Shown here piece after piece: positions 24,580 through 32,823 of a stretch of DNA of 64,000 nt. This stretch comes from Pantoea sp. (GTDB taxonomy: Bacteria > Pseudomonadota > Gammaproteobacteria > Enterobacterales > Enterobacteriaceae), in contig NZ_JAPWKD010000034.1 in assembly GCF_028283705.1 (NCBI RefSeq), positions 496,001-560,000 of the forward strand, in the 5' to 3' direction. Numbering within the stretch: position 1 is the stretch's first letter; each line of letters opens with the position of its first letter. Made by a program: the position numbers and the translations under genes. The notes under the pieces were generated by a model. The model saw only the letters and a program-made list of their open reading frames with translations. It searched no databases and was not told where the DNA came from.

Positions 24580-26385
24580 ATGACGACTCAGGCACCCCCA
24601 GGTTCACTGCTGCCGCTAACCCCGGAGCAACTCGCGCGCTTACAGGCGGCGACTACCGATTTCTCTACCACCCAAATGGCATGGCTTTCGGGTTATTTCT
24701 GGGGCATGGTCAACCAGACGCCAGGAGCCGTGGCTGCCCCTGCGCCGGTGCAGGCCGACGTGCCGACCATCCTGTTGATCTCCGCATCACAAACCGGCAA
24801 TGCACGCCGATTGGCGGAACAACTGCGTGATGACCTGCTGGCCGCCAAACTGAGCGTTAATCTGGTCAACGCCGGTGACTACAAATTCAAACAAATTGGT
24901 CAGGAAAAGCTGCTGGTGGTGGTGACCTCCACCCAGGGTGAAGGCGAGCCGCCGGAAGAAGCGGTGGCGCTGCATAAATTCCTGATGTCGAAAAAAGCCC
25001 CGCAGTTGAAGGGCGCGGCTTTTGCCGTATTTGGTCTCGGCGATACGTCCTACGAATTCTTTAGCAAAGCCGGTAAGGACTTCGACAGTCGCCTGGCCGA
25101 GCTGGGTGCTGAGCGTCTGCTGGATCGCGTTGACGCGGATGTGGATTATGCCGAACAGGGAAGCGCCTGGCGTAAGCAAATTACCGACATCCTGAAAGCG
25201 CGTGTGCCGACTGAAGCACCCGCCATTGCAGCTATCACCGCAGCGGGCAGTGTTAACGAAGTCCACAGCAGTCCTTACAGCAAAGAAGCGCCGCTGACAG
25301 CCAGCTTTGCCGTGAACCAGAAAATCACCGGGCGTGATTCCGATAAAGACGTGCGTCATATCGAAATCGATCTCGGCGATTCGGGCCTGCGTTACCAGCC
25401 GGGCGATGCCCTCGGTGTCTGGTATGAAAACGATCCGGCGTTGGTAACCGAGCTGCTGGAATTGCTGTGGCTGAAAGGTGACGAGCCGGTGACTATCCAC
25501 GGTGAAACCCTGGCGCTGTCTGATGCCCTGCAACGTCATTTCGAGCTGACGGTGAACACGCCGCAGATCGTCGAACATTATGCCGCGCTGGCGCGCAACG
25601 ATGCGCTGCTGGCACTGGTGGGTGACAAACCGAAACTGCAACACTATGCGCAGAGCCTGCCGATTGTCGATATGGTGCGCCAGGCTCCCACTGAACTGAA
25701 CGCTGAGCAGTTAACCGGGCTGCTGCGCCCGCTGACGCCGCGTCTTTACTCCATTGCGTCCTCGCAGGCTGAGAACGAAACTGAAGTGCACATCACCGTG
25801 GGTGCGGTGCGCTACGACATCGATGGACGGGTACGTGGCGGCGGTGCCTCGACCTGGCTGGCCGATCGTCTGGCAGAAGACAGCGACATTCGCGTGTTTA
25901 TCGAACATAACGACAACTTCCGTCTGCCTGCCAACCCGGAAACGCCGGTGATCATGATCGGACCCGGTACTGGCATCGCCCCGTTCCGCGCCTTTATGCA
26001 ACAGCGTGATAACGAGGGTGCAGGCGGCAAAAACTGGCTGTTCTTTGGCAACCCGCACTTCACCGACGATTTCCTGTATCAGGTTGAGTGGCAGAAGTAT
26101 GTCAAAGACGGTCTGCTGACCCATATCGATCTGGCGTGGTCACGCGACCAGGCAGAGAAGATTTACGTACAAGATAAAATCCGTGCCAAAGGTGCGGAAG
26201 TGTGGCGCTGGATTGAAGAAGGCGCGCACCTTTACGTCTGCGGCGACGCCAATCGCATGGCGAAAGACGTTGAGCAGGCATTACTGGATGTGGTGGCCGA
26301 GCACGGTGGAATGGATCGTGAAACGGCTGACGAGTTTTTAAGTGAGCTGCGCATTGAGCGCCGTTATCAGCGAGACGTTTACTAA
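24580..26385 (+). CDS. cysJ: sulfite reductase flavoprotein (alpha) subunit
   Basis: CysJ passes electrons from NADPH through FAD and FMN to CysI for the six-electron reduction of sulfite to sulfide. The 601-residue protein has an N-terminal flavodoxin domain (SASQTGNA at 68-75, then STQGEGEPPEE and GLGDTSYEFF), and an FAD-binding ferredoxin-reductase-like domain (RLYSIASSQ). The NADP domain carries GPGTGIAPFRAF and ends YVCGDANRMAKDV...RRYQRDVY. The stop overlaps the cysI start by one base (TAATG). The ribosome-binding site is weak, with GGA about 14 bases upstream. Confidence 0.97.
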   Translation: MTTQAPPGSLLPLTPEQLARLQAATTDFSTTQMAWLSGYFWGMVNQTPGAVAAPAPVQADVPTILLISASQTGNARRLAEQLRDDLLAAKLSVNLVNAGDYKFKQIGQEKLLVVVTSTQGEGEPPEEAVALHKFLMSKKAPQLKGAAFAVFGLGDTSYEFFSKAGKDFDSRLAELGAERLLDRVDADVDYAEQGSAWRKQITDILKARVPTEAPAIAAITAAGSVNEVHSSPYSKEAPLTASFAVNQKITGRDSDKDVRHIEIDLGDSGLRYQPGDALGVWYENDPALVTELLELLWLKGDEPVTIHGETLALSDALQRHFELTVNTPQIVEHYAALARNDALLALVGDKPKLQHYAQSLPIVDMVRQAPTELNAEQLTGLLRPLTPRLYSIASSQAENETEVHITVGAVRYDIDGRVRGGGASTWLADRLAEDSDIRVFIEHNDNFRLPANPETPVIMIGPGTGIAPFRAFMQQRDNEGAGGKNWLFFGNPHFTDDFLYQVEWQKYVKDGLLTHIDLAWSRDQAEKIYVQDKIRAKGAEVWRWIEEGAHLYVCGDANRMAKDVEQALLDVVAEHGGMDRETADEFLSELRIERRYQRDVY

Positions 26386-28109
26386 TGAGTGAAAAACACC
26401 CTGGACCGCTGGTCGTTGAAGGCAAACTTGTTGATGCCGAGCGTCTGAAAAAGCAAAGCAATTATCTGCGTGGCACCATCCTTGAAGATCTTGATGATGG
26501 TCTGACCGGCGGCTTCAACGGCGATAACTTCCTGCTGATCCGTTTCCACGGTATGTACCAGCAGGATGACCGTGACATCCGTGCCGAGCGTGCGGCGCAG
26601 AAACTCGAACCGCGCCATGCCATGATGCTGCGTTGCCGTCTGCCGGGCGGCATCATCACGCCGACCCAGTGGCTGGCGATTGATAAATTCGCCACCGACA
26701 AAACCATTTACGGCAGTATCCGTCTGACCAACCGCCAGACGTTCCAGTTTCACGGTATTCTGAAGAAGAACGTCAAGCCGACCCACCAGATGCTGCATGA
26801 AGTCGGTCTTGATGCGCTGGCAACCGCTAACGACGTCAACCGTAACGTGTTGTGTACCTCGAATCCGGTGGAATCTGAGCTGCATCAGGAAGCCTACGAA
26901 TGGGCGAAAAAGTTGTCGGAGCACCTGCTGCCGAAAACCCGCGCCTATGCGGAGATCTGGTGGGATCAGGAAAAAGTTGCCACCACCGATGAGGAGCCGA
27001 TCCTCGGTGAGACTTACCTGCCGCGTAAGTTTAAAACCACGGTGGTGATCCCCCCGCATAACGATGTGGATCTGCACGCTAACGATCTCAACTTTATTGC
27101 TATCGCTGAGAAAGGCAAGCTGGTGGGCTTTAACCTGCTGGTGGGCGGTGGGCTGTCGATCGATCACGGCAACAAAGCGACTTACGCGCGCACCGCCAGC
27201 GAATTTGGCTTCCTGCCGGTGGAGAAGATCCTGGATGTCGCGGCCGCCGTGGTGACCACGCAGCGTGACTGGGGCAACCGTACCGATCGTAAAAACGCCA
27301 AAACCAAATACACGCTGGAACGCGTGGGCGTGGAAACCTTTAAAGCTGAAGTGGAAAAACGTGCCGGACTGACCTTCGGTCCGACGCGTCCGTACGAATT
27401 CACCACCCGTGGCGACCGTATTGGCTGGATCAAGGGTGTCGATAAGAAATGGCATCTGACGCTGTTTATTGAAAACGGTCGTTTGCTGGATTATCCGGGC
27501 CGTCCGCTGAAACGCGGTATTGCCGAAATCGCCAAAGTGCATCAGGGTGATTTCCGTCTGACTGCCAACCAGAACCTGATCGTGGCGGGGGTGCCGGAGA
27601 AGCAAAAAGCGCAGATTGAAGCCATCGCCCGTGAACATGGTTTGATGGAACAGGTGACGCCGCAGCGTGAAAACTCGATGGCCTGTGTATCTTTCCCGAC
27701 TTGCCCGCTGGCGATGGCTGAAGCCGAGCGCTTCCTGCCGTCGTTCGTGACCAAAGTGGAAGAAATCATGCATGGTCATGGCGTTGGCGAGGAGCACATA
27801 GTGCTACGCGTTACCGGTTGTCCTAACGGCTGTGGCCGTGCCATGCTGGCCGAAATCGGTCTGGTGGGCAAAGCGCCAGGTCGTTACAACCTGCATATTG
27901 GCGGCAACCGTATCGGTACCCGTATTCCGCGTATGTATCGTGAAAACATCACGGAAGGCGAGATCCTCGCCAGCATTGATGAGCTGGTGGGACGCTGGGC
28001 CAAAGAACGCAAAGGTGAAGAAGGTTTTGGCGACTTCGTGATTCGCGCGGGCATCGTGAAGCCAGTGGTTGATCCTGCCCGTGATTTTTGGGACCCGGAG
28101 GCAGTATGA
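26385..28109 (+). CDS. cysI: sulfite reductase hemoprotein (beta) subunit
   Basis: Carries the coupled siroheme and [4Fe-4S] centre that reduces sulfite to sulfide. The 574-residue protein has the four cluster cysteines at 434, 440, 479 and 483, identical in number to E. coli, in CVSFPTCP and TGCPNGCG. The siroheme- and sulfite-binding arginines are in RLTNRQTFQFHG. It overlaps cysJ by one base and cysH by four (ATGA), so the three proteins are translationally coupled. Siroheme is supplied by CysG from the neighbouring operon. Confidence 0.97.
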   Translation: MSEKHPGPLVVEGKLVDAERLKKQSNYLRGTILEDLDDGLTGGFNGDNFLLIRFHGMYQQDDRDIRAERAAQKLEPRHAMMLRCRLPGGIITPTQWLAIDKFATDKTIYGSIRLTNRQTFQFHGILKKNVKPTHQMLHEVGLDALATANDVNRNVLCTSNPVESELHQEAYEWAKKLSEHLLPKTRAYAEIWWDQEKVATTDEEPILGETYLPRKFKTTVVIPPHNDVDLHANDLNFIAIAEKGKLVGFNLLVGGGLSIDHGNKATYARTASEFGFLPVEKILDVAAAVVTTQRDWGNRTDRKNAKTKYTLERVGVETFKAEVEKRAGLTFGPTRPYEFTTRGDRIGWIKGVDKKWHLTLFIENGRLLDYPGRPLKRGIAEIAKVHQGDFRLTANQNLIVAGVPEKQKAQIEAIAREHGLMEQVTPQRENSMACVSFPTCPLAMAEAERFLPSFVTKVEEIMHGHGVGEEHIVLRVTGCPNGCGRAMLAEIGLVGKAPGRYNLHIGGNRIGTRIPRMYRENITEGEILASIDELVGRWAKERKGEEGFGDFVIRAGIVKPVVDPARDFWDPEAV

Positions 28110-28840
28110 CGGTACTCGATCTTTCCGCACTGAATGATTTACCGAAAATTGATCGCGTAATGGCGCTGGCAGAAACCAACGCCCGGCTGGAAAAACAATC
28201 GGCAGAAGAGCGTCTGAACTGGGCGCTGGAGCAACTGCCTGGTGCGTTTGTACTCTCGTCCAGCTTTGGTATTCAGGCGGCGGTGTTGCTGCATATGGTC
28301 ACCCGGCTGAAACCGGAGATTCCGGTGATTCTGACCGATACCGGTTATCTGTTCCCGGAAACCTATCGCTTTATCGATGAGCTGACTGAGCAACTCAACC
28401 TGAATTTGCAGGTATTCCGTGCTGAGACCTCGCCTGCGTGGCAGGAAGCACGCTTCGGCAAACTGTGGGAGCAGGGTGTCGAAGGGATCGAGAAATACAA
28501 CCAGATCAATAAAGTGGAACCAATGAACCGCGCGCTGGAAACGCTGGGGGCGCAAACCTGGTTTGCGGGCCTGCGCCGTGATCAATCCGGCAGCCGGGCG
28601 CATCTGCCAGTACTGGCGATTCAGCGTGGTGTTTTTAAAGTTCTGCCGATTATCGACTGGGATAACCGCCAGGTGCATCAGTACCTGAAACAGCATGGCC
28701 TGAAATACCATCCGCTGTGGGATGAGGGTTACCTGTCAGTGGGGGATACGCATACCACGAAGAAATGGGAACCCGGCATGGCGGAAGAAGAAACGCGTTT
28801 CTTCGGTCTGAAGCGTGAGTGCGGCCTGCACGAAGGTTAA
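28106..28840 (+). CDS. cysH: phosphoadenosine phosphosulfate reductase
   Basis: Reduces PAPS to sulfite using thioredoxin. The 244-residue protein has the PP-loop-like SSSFGIQAAVLLHM and ends in the catalytic ECGLHEG with Cys239, exactly as in E. coli. It lacks the extra cysteine pairs of iron-sulfur APS reductases, so PAPS is the substrate, in keeping with the presence of CysC. I chose the ATG at 28106, which overlaps the cysI stop by four bases. Last gene of cysJIH; a long palindrome follows. Confidence 0.97.
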   Translation: MTVLDLSALNDLPKIDRVMALAETNARLEKQSAEERLNWALEQLPGAFVLSSSFGIQAAVLLHMVTRLKPEIPVILTDTGYLFPETYRFIDELTEQLNLNLQVFRAETSPAWQEARFGKLWEQGVEGIEKYNQINKVEPMNRALETLGAQTWFAGLRRDQSGSRAHLPVLAIQRGVFKVLPIIDWDNRQVHQYLKQHGLKYHPLWDEGYLSVGDTHTTKKWEPGMAEEETRFFGLKRECGLHEG

Positions 28841-28850
28841 GGTTTTCACC

Positions 28851-28911
28851 CGTAGCGGCGCGATAAATCGCGCGTCTTTTAAAAGATCGCGCGATTTATC
28901 GCGCCGCTACG
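28851..28911. repeat. long palindromic repeat, copy 2
   Basis: A 61-bp near-perfect inverted repeat. The 24-bp arm starting CGTAGCGGCGCGATAAATCG (28851-28874) is repeated in reverse at 28888-28911, and the inner part TCTTTT-AAAAGAT also pairs, with one unpaired base. The outer core is shared with the shorter copy at 18230-18257. It fills the gap between convergent cysH and the YciI-like gene and could act as a bidirectional terminator or mRNA-end stabiliser. Confidence 0.9.
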
Positions 28912-28919
28912 GTTCGTCA

Positions 28920-29204
28920 TTAAATTCCGGTTAAACCGGCAAAATCCTCGCCAGCTCGCGTCACATTCACCTTTGTGACGTCATAATTCGCCACCGCCAC
29001 GAAGGGATCTTCCGCCAGAATCGCATCCAGCTCGTCCCGTGGCATCTCTTTCACCATCACCATTCCGCCTGTACGTGGCTCCTTACGTCCGGCCGCAATA
29101 AATGCACCGCTGGCAAAATAACGATCCAGCCATGCAATATGGGGCGCGAGCAGGGCTTCCACTTCTTCTACCGGACGGAAATAGTTCAGATAAACCACGT
29201 ACAT
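28920..29204 (-). CDS. YciI family protein
   Basis: A 94-residue one-domain protein of the YciI/DGPF-type ferredoxin-like fold (YCII domain). The conserved His22 and Trp25 (PHIAWLDRYFASG) and the acidic AEDPFV block are visible. Some family members catalyse small dehalogenase-like or lyase reactions, but most, including this one, have no known substrate. It lies 9 bp downstream of iap on the same strand and may be cotranscribed with it. Its other side abuts the long palindrome. Confidence 0.85.
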   Translation of the reverse strand: MYVVYLNYFRPVEEVEALLAPHIAWLDRYFASGAFIAAGRKEPRTGGMVMVKEMPRDELDAILAEDPFVAVANYDVTKVNVTRAGEDFAGLTGI

Positions 29205-29213
29205 ATCAGTTCC

Positions 29214-30233
29214 TCATGTTGTCGGGTTCGCCAGCTCGGTGAGCAATGGCAACAGGATTCTCACGCTCTCATGGGTGCGTTGGGTAATGCGGCCTGGCAG
29301 CCAGTGGTCGAGATAGTCCAGGTTATCGCGCTCGGTCTGATGACGGACGCTGCCATCCGGGAAGTGGGAGCTGCGCACGCGCTGCTGCTGCCCATCTTTA
29401 TTTCCCAGCGCCCAGTTGCTGGCGGTGACATCCAGCAGCGGCATACCCGCCTTATCAAAAGGATTCTCCCCGGGAAAATCACGTGCCACCAGCGTATGGG
29501 TGGCAGCAGAGATGCCAAAGCGGTGCGCGAGCTGCACGGCACGGGCGCTGGTTTGCTTGCGCACCGCCGATGGCGTATTCATGCCGCTGTTAAAGTAGAG
29601 ATGATCGCCGACGATCAGGCTGTTCAGATCGATCACCAGCAGGGTGTCTTTCTTCTCTTTGGCGCTCATGCGTGACAGATAATCATCCATGCCATGCAGA
29701 CCGGTTTCACCGGCACTCAGCGCCACAAAGCGTACGCCATAATGTAAAGGCGTTTTGCTGAGCTGCTGGGCTAACTCCAGCATCACACCCAGGCCAGAAG
29801 CGTTATCATCCACGCCCTGCAAACGCAGACCGCCGATGTTGTTGTCAGTTTCACGGCTGCTGAGCGGTGTCCAGGTATCGAGATGCGCCACAATCAGGAT
29901 CTCCTGCGGTGCGCTACCCGCGCGGGCGGCAATCACCGACGTGGCGGTCACTTTATGCCAGCGCATCTGGCCCTGCTTTTCGCGCCAGTTATAGCCGGTA
30001 TTGAACTGGCGGGTATTGCTCTGATAACCCAGTTGGGTGAATTGCTGGCGCAGGTAATCTGCGGTCATCAGCTCTGCCGGGCTGCCGCTCATGCGACCCG
30101 GATAATAGGTTGCGATATGACGCAATTGTTGTTCGGCAAATTGCCCGGGTACGTTCCCGGCAGCCTGAGCAAGGAGAGGAAAACCGCCCGCTATCGCTGC
30201 TGCCAGCAAGACGCGGCGGAGGGTGGCAAACAT
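29214..30233 (-). CDS. iap: alkaline phosphatase isozyme conversion aminopeptidase
   Basis: Periplasmic M28-family metallo-aminopeptidase that trims N-terminal residues of alkaline phosphatase in E. coli. The 339-residue protein has a Sec signal peptide (1 to about 24, cut after AQA). The zinc-site blocks are VAHLDTWTP (His117, Asp119), VDDNASGLG (Asp142) and SAGETGLHG (Glu175). It is divergent from cysG. In E. coli a CRISPR array lies beside iap; none is present here, where a YciI-like gene follows instead. Confidence 0.92.
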   Translation of the reverse strand: MFATLRRVLLAAAIAGGFPLLAQAAGNVPGQFAEQQLRHIATYYPGRMSGSPAELMTADYLRQQFTQLGYQSNTRQFNTGYNWREKQGQMRWHKVTATSVIAARAGSAPQEILIVAHLDTWTPLSSRETDNNIGGLRLQGVDDNASGLGVMLELAQQLSKTPLHYGVRFVALSAGETGLHGMDDYLSRMSAKEKKDTLLVIDLNSLIVGDHLYFNSGMNTPSAVRKQTSARAVQLAHRFGISAATHTLVARDFPGENPFDKAGMPLLDVTASNWALGNKDGQQQRVRSSHFPDGSVRHQTERDNLDYLDHWLPGRITQRTHESVRILLPLLTELANPTT

Positions 30234-30380
30234 AGTGTGTCCTTTTCTGACATCCCGTCGTGCAAAAAAAATTGTGCTTCAGTATGAAACTGTGACCGCT
30301 ATTACACAATTTGATTTGCTCCGAAACACCAGCAATATCATTTGCTAAGCACAAAATGTTCTCAGCAATCCCGGGTCGTT

Positions 30381-30445
30381 ATTCCATTCGGTAACTACTC
30401 ATTCCAATTCGTAATTTCATCTGCCAGAAGGCGGGGACGTATAGT
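30381..30445 (+). promoter_or_regulatory. cysGDNC promoter region with paired direct repeats
   Basis: A TATAGT -10 box at 30440-30445 has no good -35 box. Upstream are two similar units spaced exactly 20 bp apart, ATTCCATTCGGTAA (30381-30394) and ATTCCAATTCGTAA (30401-30414), ending about 25 bp before the -10 box. Two helical turns between repeats beside a -35-less promoter suggests an activator site, and CysB is the expected activator of cys operons. The assignment to CysB is inference. Confidence 0.5.
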
Positions 30446-30479
30446 CGCGTTAACTTATTGTAAAACTAACAAGGTTAAC

Positions 30480-31895
30480 GTGGATTATCTGCCTCTCTTT
30501 GCCGATCTCAAAAACCGTCCGGTACTGGTTGTCGGCGGTGGCGACATCGCTGCGCGCAAGATTGAACTGCTGCGGCGTGCCGGTGCGCATGTGCGGGTGA
30601 CGGCGCGTGAGCTGGGCCATGAGTTGCAGGCACTGCATGAGATTGCGGCCATTGAGTGGGTAGCGCAAACCTTTGATGCGGAACAGCTGGAAGGTGTGTT
30701 CCTCGTGATTGCCGCCACAGATAACAACATCCTTAACGGCCAGGTCTTCGACGCTGCCAACGCGCGCCACAAGCTAGTGAATGTGGTGGATGACCAGCCG
30801 AAATGCAGCTTTATCTTCCCGTCGATTGTTGATCGTTCCCCGCTGGTGGTGGCGATTTCCTCCAGTGGCACCGCACCGGTACTCGCGCGTCTGCTGCGGG
30901 AAAAAATTGAAGCCCTGTTGCCCGCGAATCTCGGGCAAATGGCCCTCGTTGCCGGGCAGTGGCGCGACAAAGTGAAACAACGTTATCGCCAGATGTCAGA
31001 ACGCCGTCGTTTCTGGGAGCGCGCCTTCAACGGCCTGTTCGCCAGCCAGATGGCGGCGGGCAACGTTAATGAAGCGCGTCGCACATTGGATCGTGAGCTG
31101 GAGAACGACAGCGGAAACCCAGGCGAAATCACCCTGGTCGGTGCCGGTCCCGGTGATGCCGGGTTATTGACGCTACGTGGCTTGCAGGTGATGCAGCTGG
31201 CCGATGTGGTGCTGTATGACCACCTGGTCAGTGATGAGGTGCTGGAACTGGTACGACGCGATGCCGATCGTATCTGCGTGGGTAAACGCGCCGGTGCCCA
31301 TTCCGTATCACAGGAAGAGACCAATCAGCTGCTGGTGAAACTGGCGCTGGAAGGTAAACGCGTGGTGCGACTGAAAGGCGGTGATCCCTTTATTTTTGGT
31401 CGCGGCGGTGAAGAGTTGCAGGCCGCCAAAGCTGCCGGTATCCCGTTTCAGGTGGTGCCGGGTATCACTGCGGCAGCGGGCGCAACCGCCTATGCCGGTA
31501 TCCCTTTAACCCATCGTGACCATGCGCAAAGCGTGTTGTTTATCACCGGCCACTGCCGGGCAGACAGCAACGGTATTGACTGGCCGTCACTGGCGCGCGC
31601 GCGTCAGACGCTGGCAATTTATATGGGCACGGTGAAGGCGGCGGAGATTGCCGCCGGACTGATTGAACACGGGCGCGATCCAGCGACGCCTGTTGCGGTG
31701 ATTGGCCGCGGCACGCGTCAGGATCAGCAGGTGCTGACTGGCACCTTAGCCCAACTGGAGGCGCTGGCCGCCACCGCGCCGACGCCAGCATTGCTGGTGA
31801 TTGGCGAAGTTGTGAATTTGCACGGGCAACTGGCCTGGTTTCAACATTCGGCACAGCAGGGGGCTCGCGAGTCCGCCGTTGTCAATTTGGCTTGA
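30480..31895 (+). CDS. cysG: siroheme synthase CysG (multifunctional)
   Basis: Makes siroheme from uroporphyrinogen III by two methylations, NAD-dependent oxidation and iron insertion. The 471-residue protein has the N-terminal precorrin-2 dehydrogenase/ferrochelatase module (VVGGGDIAARK near 15-25; SSSGTAPVLARLLREK) and the C-terminal SUMT module (VGAGPGDAGLLTLRG, RLKGGDPFIFGRGGEE, VPGITAA). I choose the GTG at 30480: it has an AAGG site 6-7 bases upstream and gives the family N-terminus DYLPLFADLKNRP. An ATG 46 codons upstream runs through the promoter region. It is about 14 residues longer than E. coli CysG, which lies with nirBDC rather than cysDNC. Confidence 0.95.
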   Translation: MDYLPLFADLKNRPVLVVGGGDIAARKIELLRRAGAHVRVTARELGHELQALHEIAAIEWVAQTFDAEQLEGVFLVIAATDNNILNGQVFDAANARHKLVNVVDDQPKCSFIFPSIVDRSPLVVAISSSGTAPVLARLLREKIEALLPANLGQMALVAGQWRDKVKQRYRQMSERRRFWERAFNGLFASQMAAGNVNEARRTLDRELENDSGNPGEITLVGAGPGDAGLLTLRGLQVMQLADVVLYDHLVSDEVLELVRRDADRICVGKRAGAHSVSQEETNQLLVKLALEGKRVVRLKGGDPFIFGRGGEELQAAKAAGIPFQVVPGITAAAGATAYAGIPLTHRDHAQSVLFITGHCRADSNGIDWPSLARARQTLAIYMGTVKAAEIAAGLIEHGRDPATPVAVIGRGTRQDQQVLTGTLAQLEALAATAPTPALLVIGEVVNLHGQLAWFQHSAQQGARESAVVNLA

Positions 31896-31904
31896 GGAAA
31901 AATT

Positions 31905-32813
31905 ATGGACCAAAACCGACTCACTCATCTGCGCCAGCTGGAGGCAGAGAGTATCCATATCATCCGCGAGGTGGCGGCCGAGTTCAGTAATCCGGTGATG
32001 ATGTACTCCATCGGCAAGGACTCCTCGGTGATGCTACATCTGGCGCGCAAAGCCTTCTATCCGGGCACGCTGCCATTTCCGCTGCTGCACGTTGATACCG
32101 GCTGGAAATTCCGTGAAATGTACGAATTCCGCGATCGCACCGTCAAAGCGATGGGTGCTGAGTTGCTGGTACATCGTAACCCGGAAGGCGTGGCGATGGG
32201 CATCAACCCGTTTGTACACGGTAGCGCCAAACATACCGACATCATGAAAACCGAAGGGTTGAAGCAGGCGCTAAACAAATACGGCTTTGATGCCGCGTTT
32301 GGTGGCGCACGCCGTGATGAAGAGAAATCACGCGCTAAGGAACGTATCTATTCATTCCGTGACCGCTTCCACCGCTGGGACCCGAAAAACCAGCGACCGG
32401 AGCTGTGGCACAACTACAACGGCCAGATTAACAAAGGTGAGAGCATCCGTGTGTTCCCGCTCTCCAACTGGACCGAACTGGATATCTGGCAATACATCTT
32501 CCTGGAAAACATCGAGATTGTGCCGCTGTATCTTGCCGCACCGCGTCCGGTGCTGGAGCGTGATGGCATGCTGATGATGGTGGATGACGACCGTATCGAC
32601 CTGCAACCAGGTGAAGTGATCAAACAGCGTATGGTGCGTTTCCGTACCCTCGGCTGCTGGCCGCTGACCGGTGCGGTGGAATCCGAAGCTCGAACGCTGC
32701 CGGAAATTATTGAAGAGATGCTGGTCTCCACTACCAGCGAACGCCAGGGCCGCGTGATTGACCGTGACCAGGCCGGTTCGATGGAACTGAAGAAACGTCA
32801 GGGTTATTTCTAA
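31905..32813 (+). CDS. cysD: sulfate adenylyltransferase subunit 2
   Basis: CysD catalyses adenylation of sulfate to APS, driven by GTP hydrolysis in its partner CysN. The 302-residue protein has the PP-loop YSIGKDSSVMLHLARKAF, HVDTGWKF, and the GGARRDEEKSRAKER block of the PAPS-reductase-like family. The ATG at 31905 has a TGAGGA site and lies 9 bp after cysG, so cysG is probably cotranscribed with cysDNC. The length matches E. coli CysD. Confidence 0.97.
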   Translation: MDQNRLTHLRQLEAESIHIIREVAAEFSNPVMMYSIGKDSSVMLHLARKAFYPGTLPFPLLHVDTGWKFREMYEFRDRTVKAMGAELLVHRNPEGVAMGINPFVHGSAKHTDIMKTEGLKQALNKYGFDAAFGGARRDEEKSRAKERIYSFRDRFHRWDPKNQRPELWHNYNGQINKGESIRVFPLSNWTELDIWQYIFLENIEIVPLYLAAPRPVLERDGMLMMVDDDRIDLQPGEVIKQRMVRFRTLGCWPLTGAVESEARTLPEIIEEMLVSTTSERQGRVIDRDQAGSMELKKRQGYF

Positions 32814-32823
32814 GGAGACGCAG

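Noticed and set aside
26382..27797. A 471-codon open frame on the minus strand
   Set aside because: It is fully antisense to cysI, which has a perfect family match; long open antisense frames are common in GC-rich enterobacterial genes.
28841..30480. CRISPR array near iap
   Set aside because: The only repeat is a single long palindrome at 28851-28911; there are no regularly spaced repeats or cas genes.
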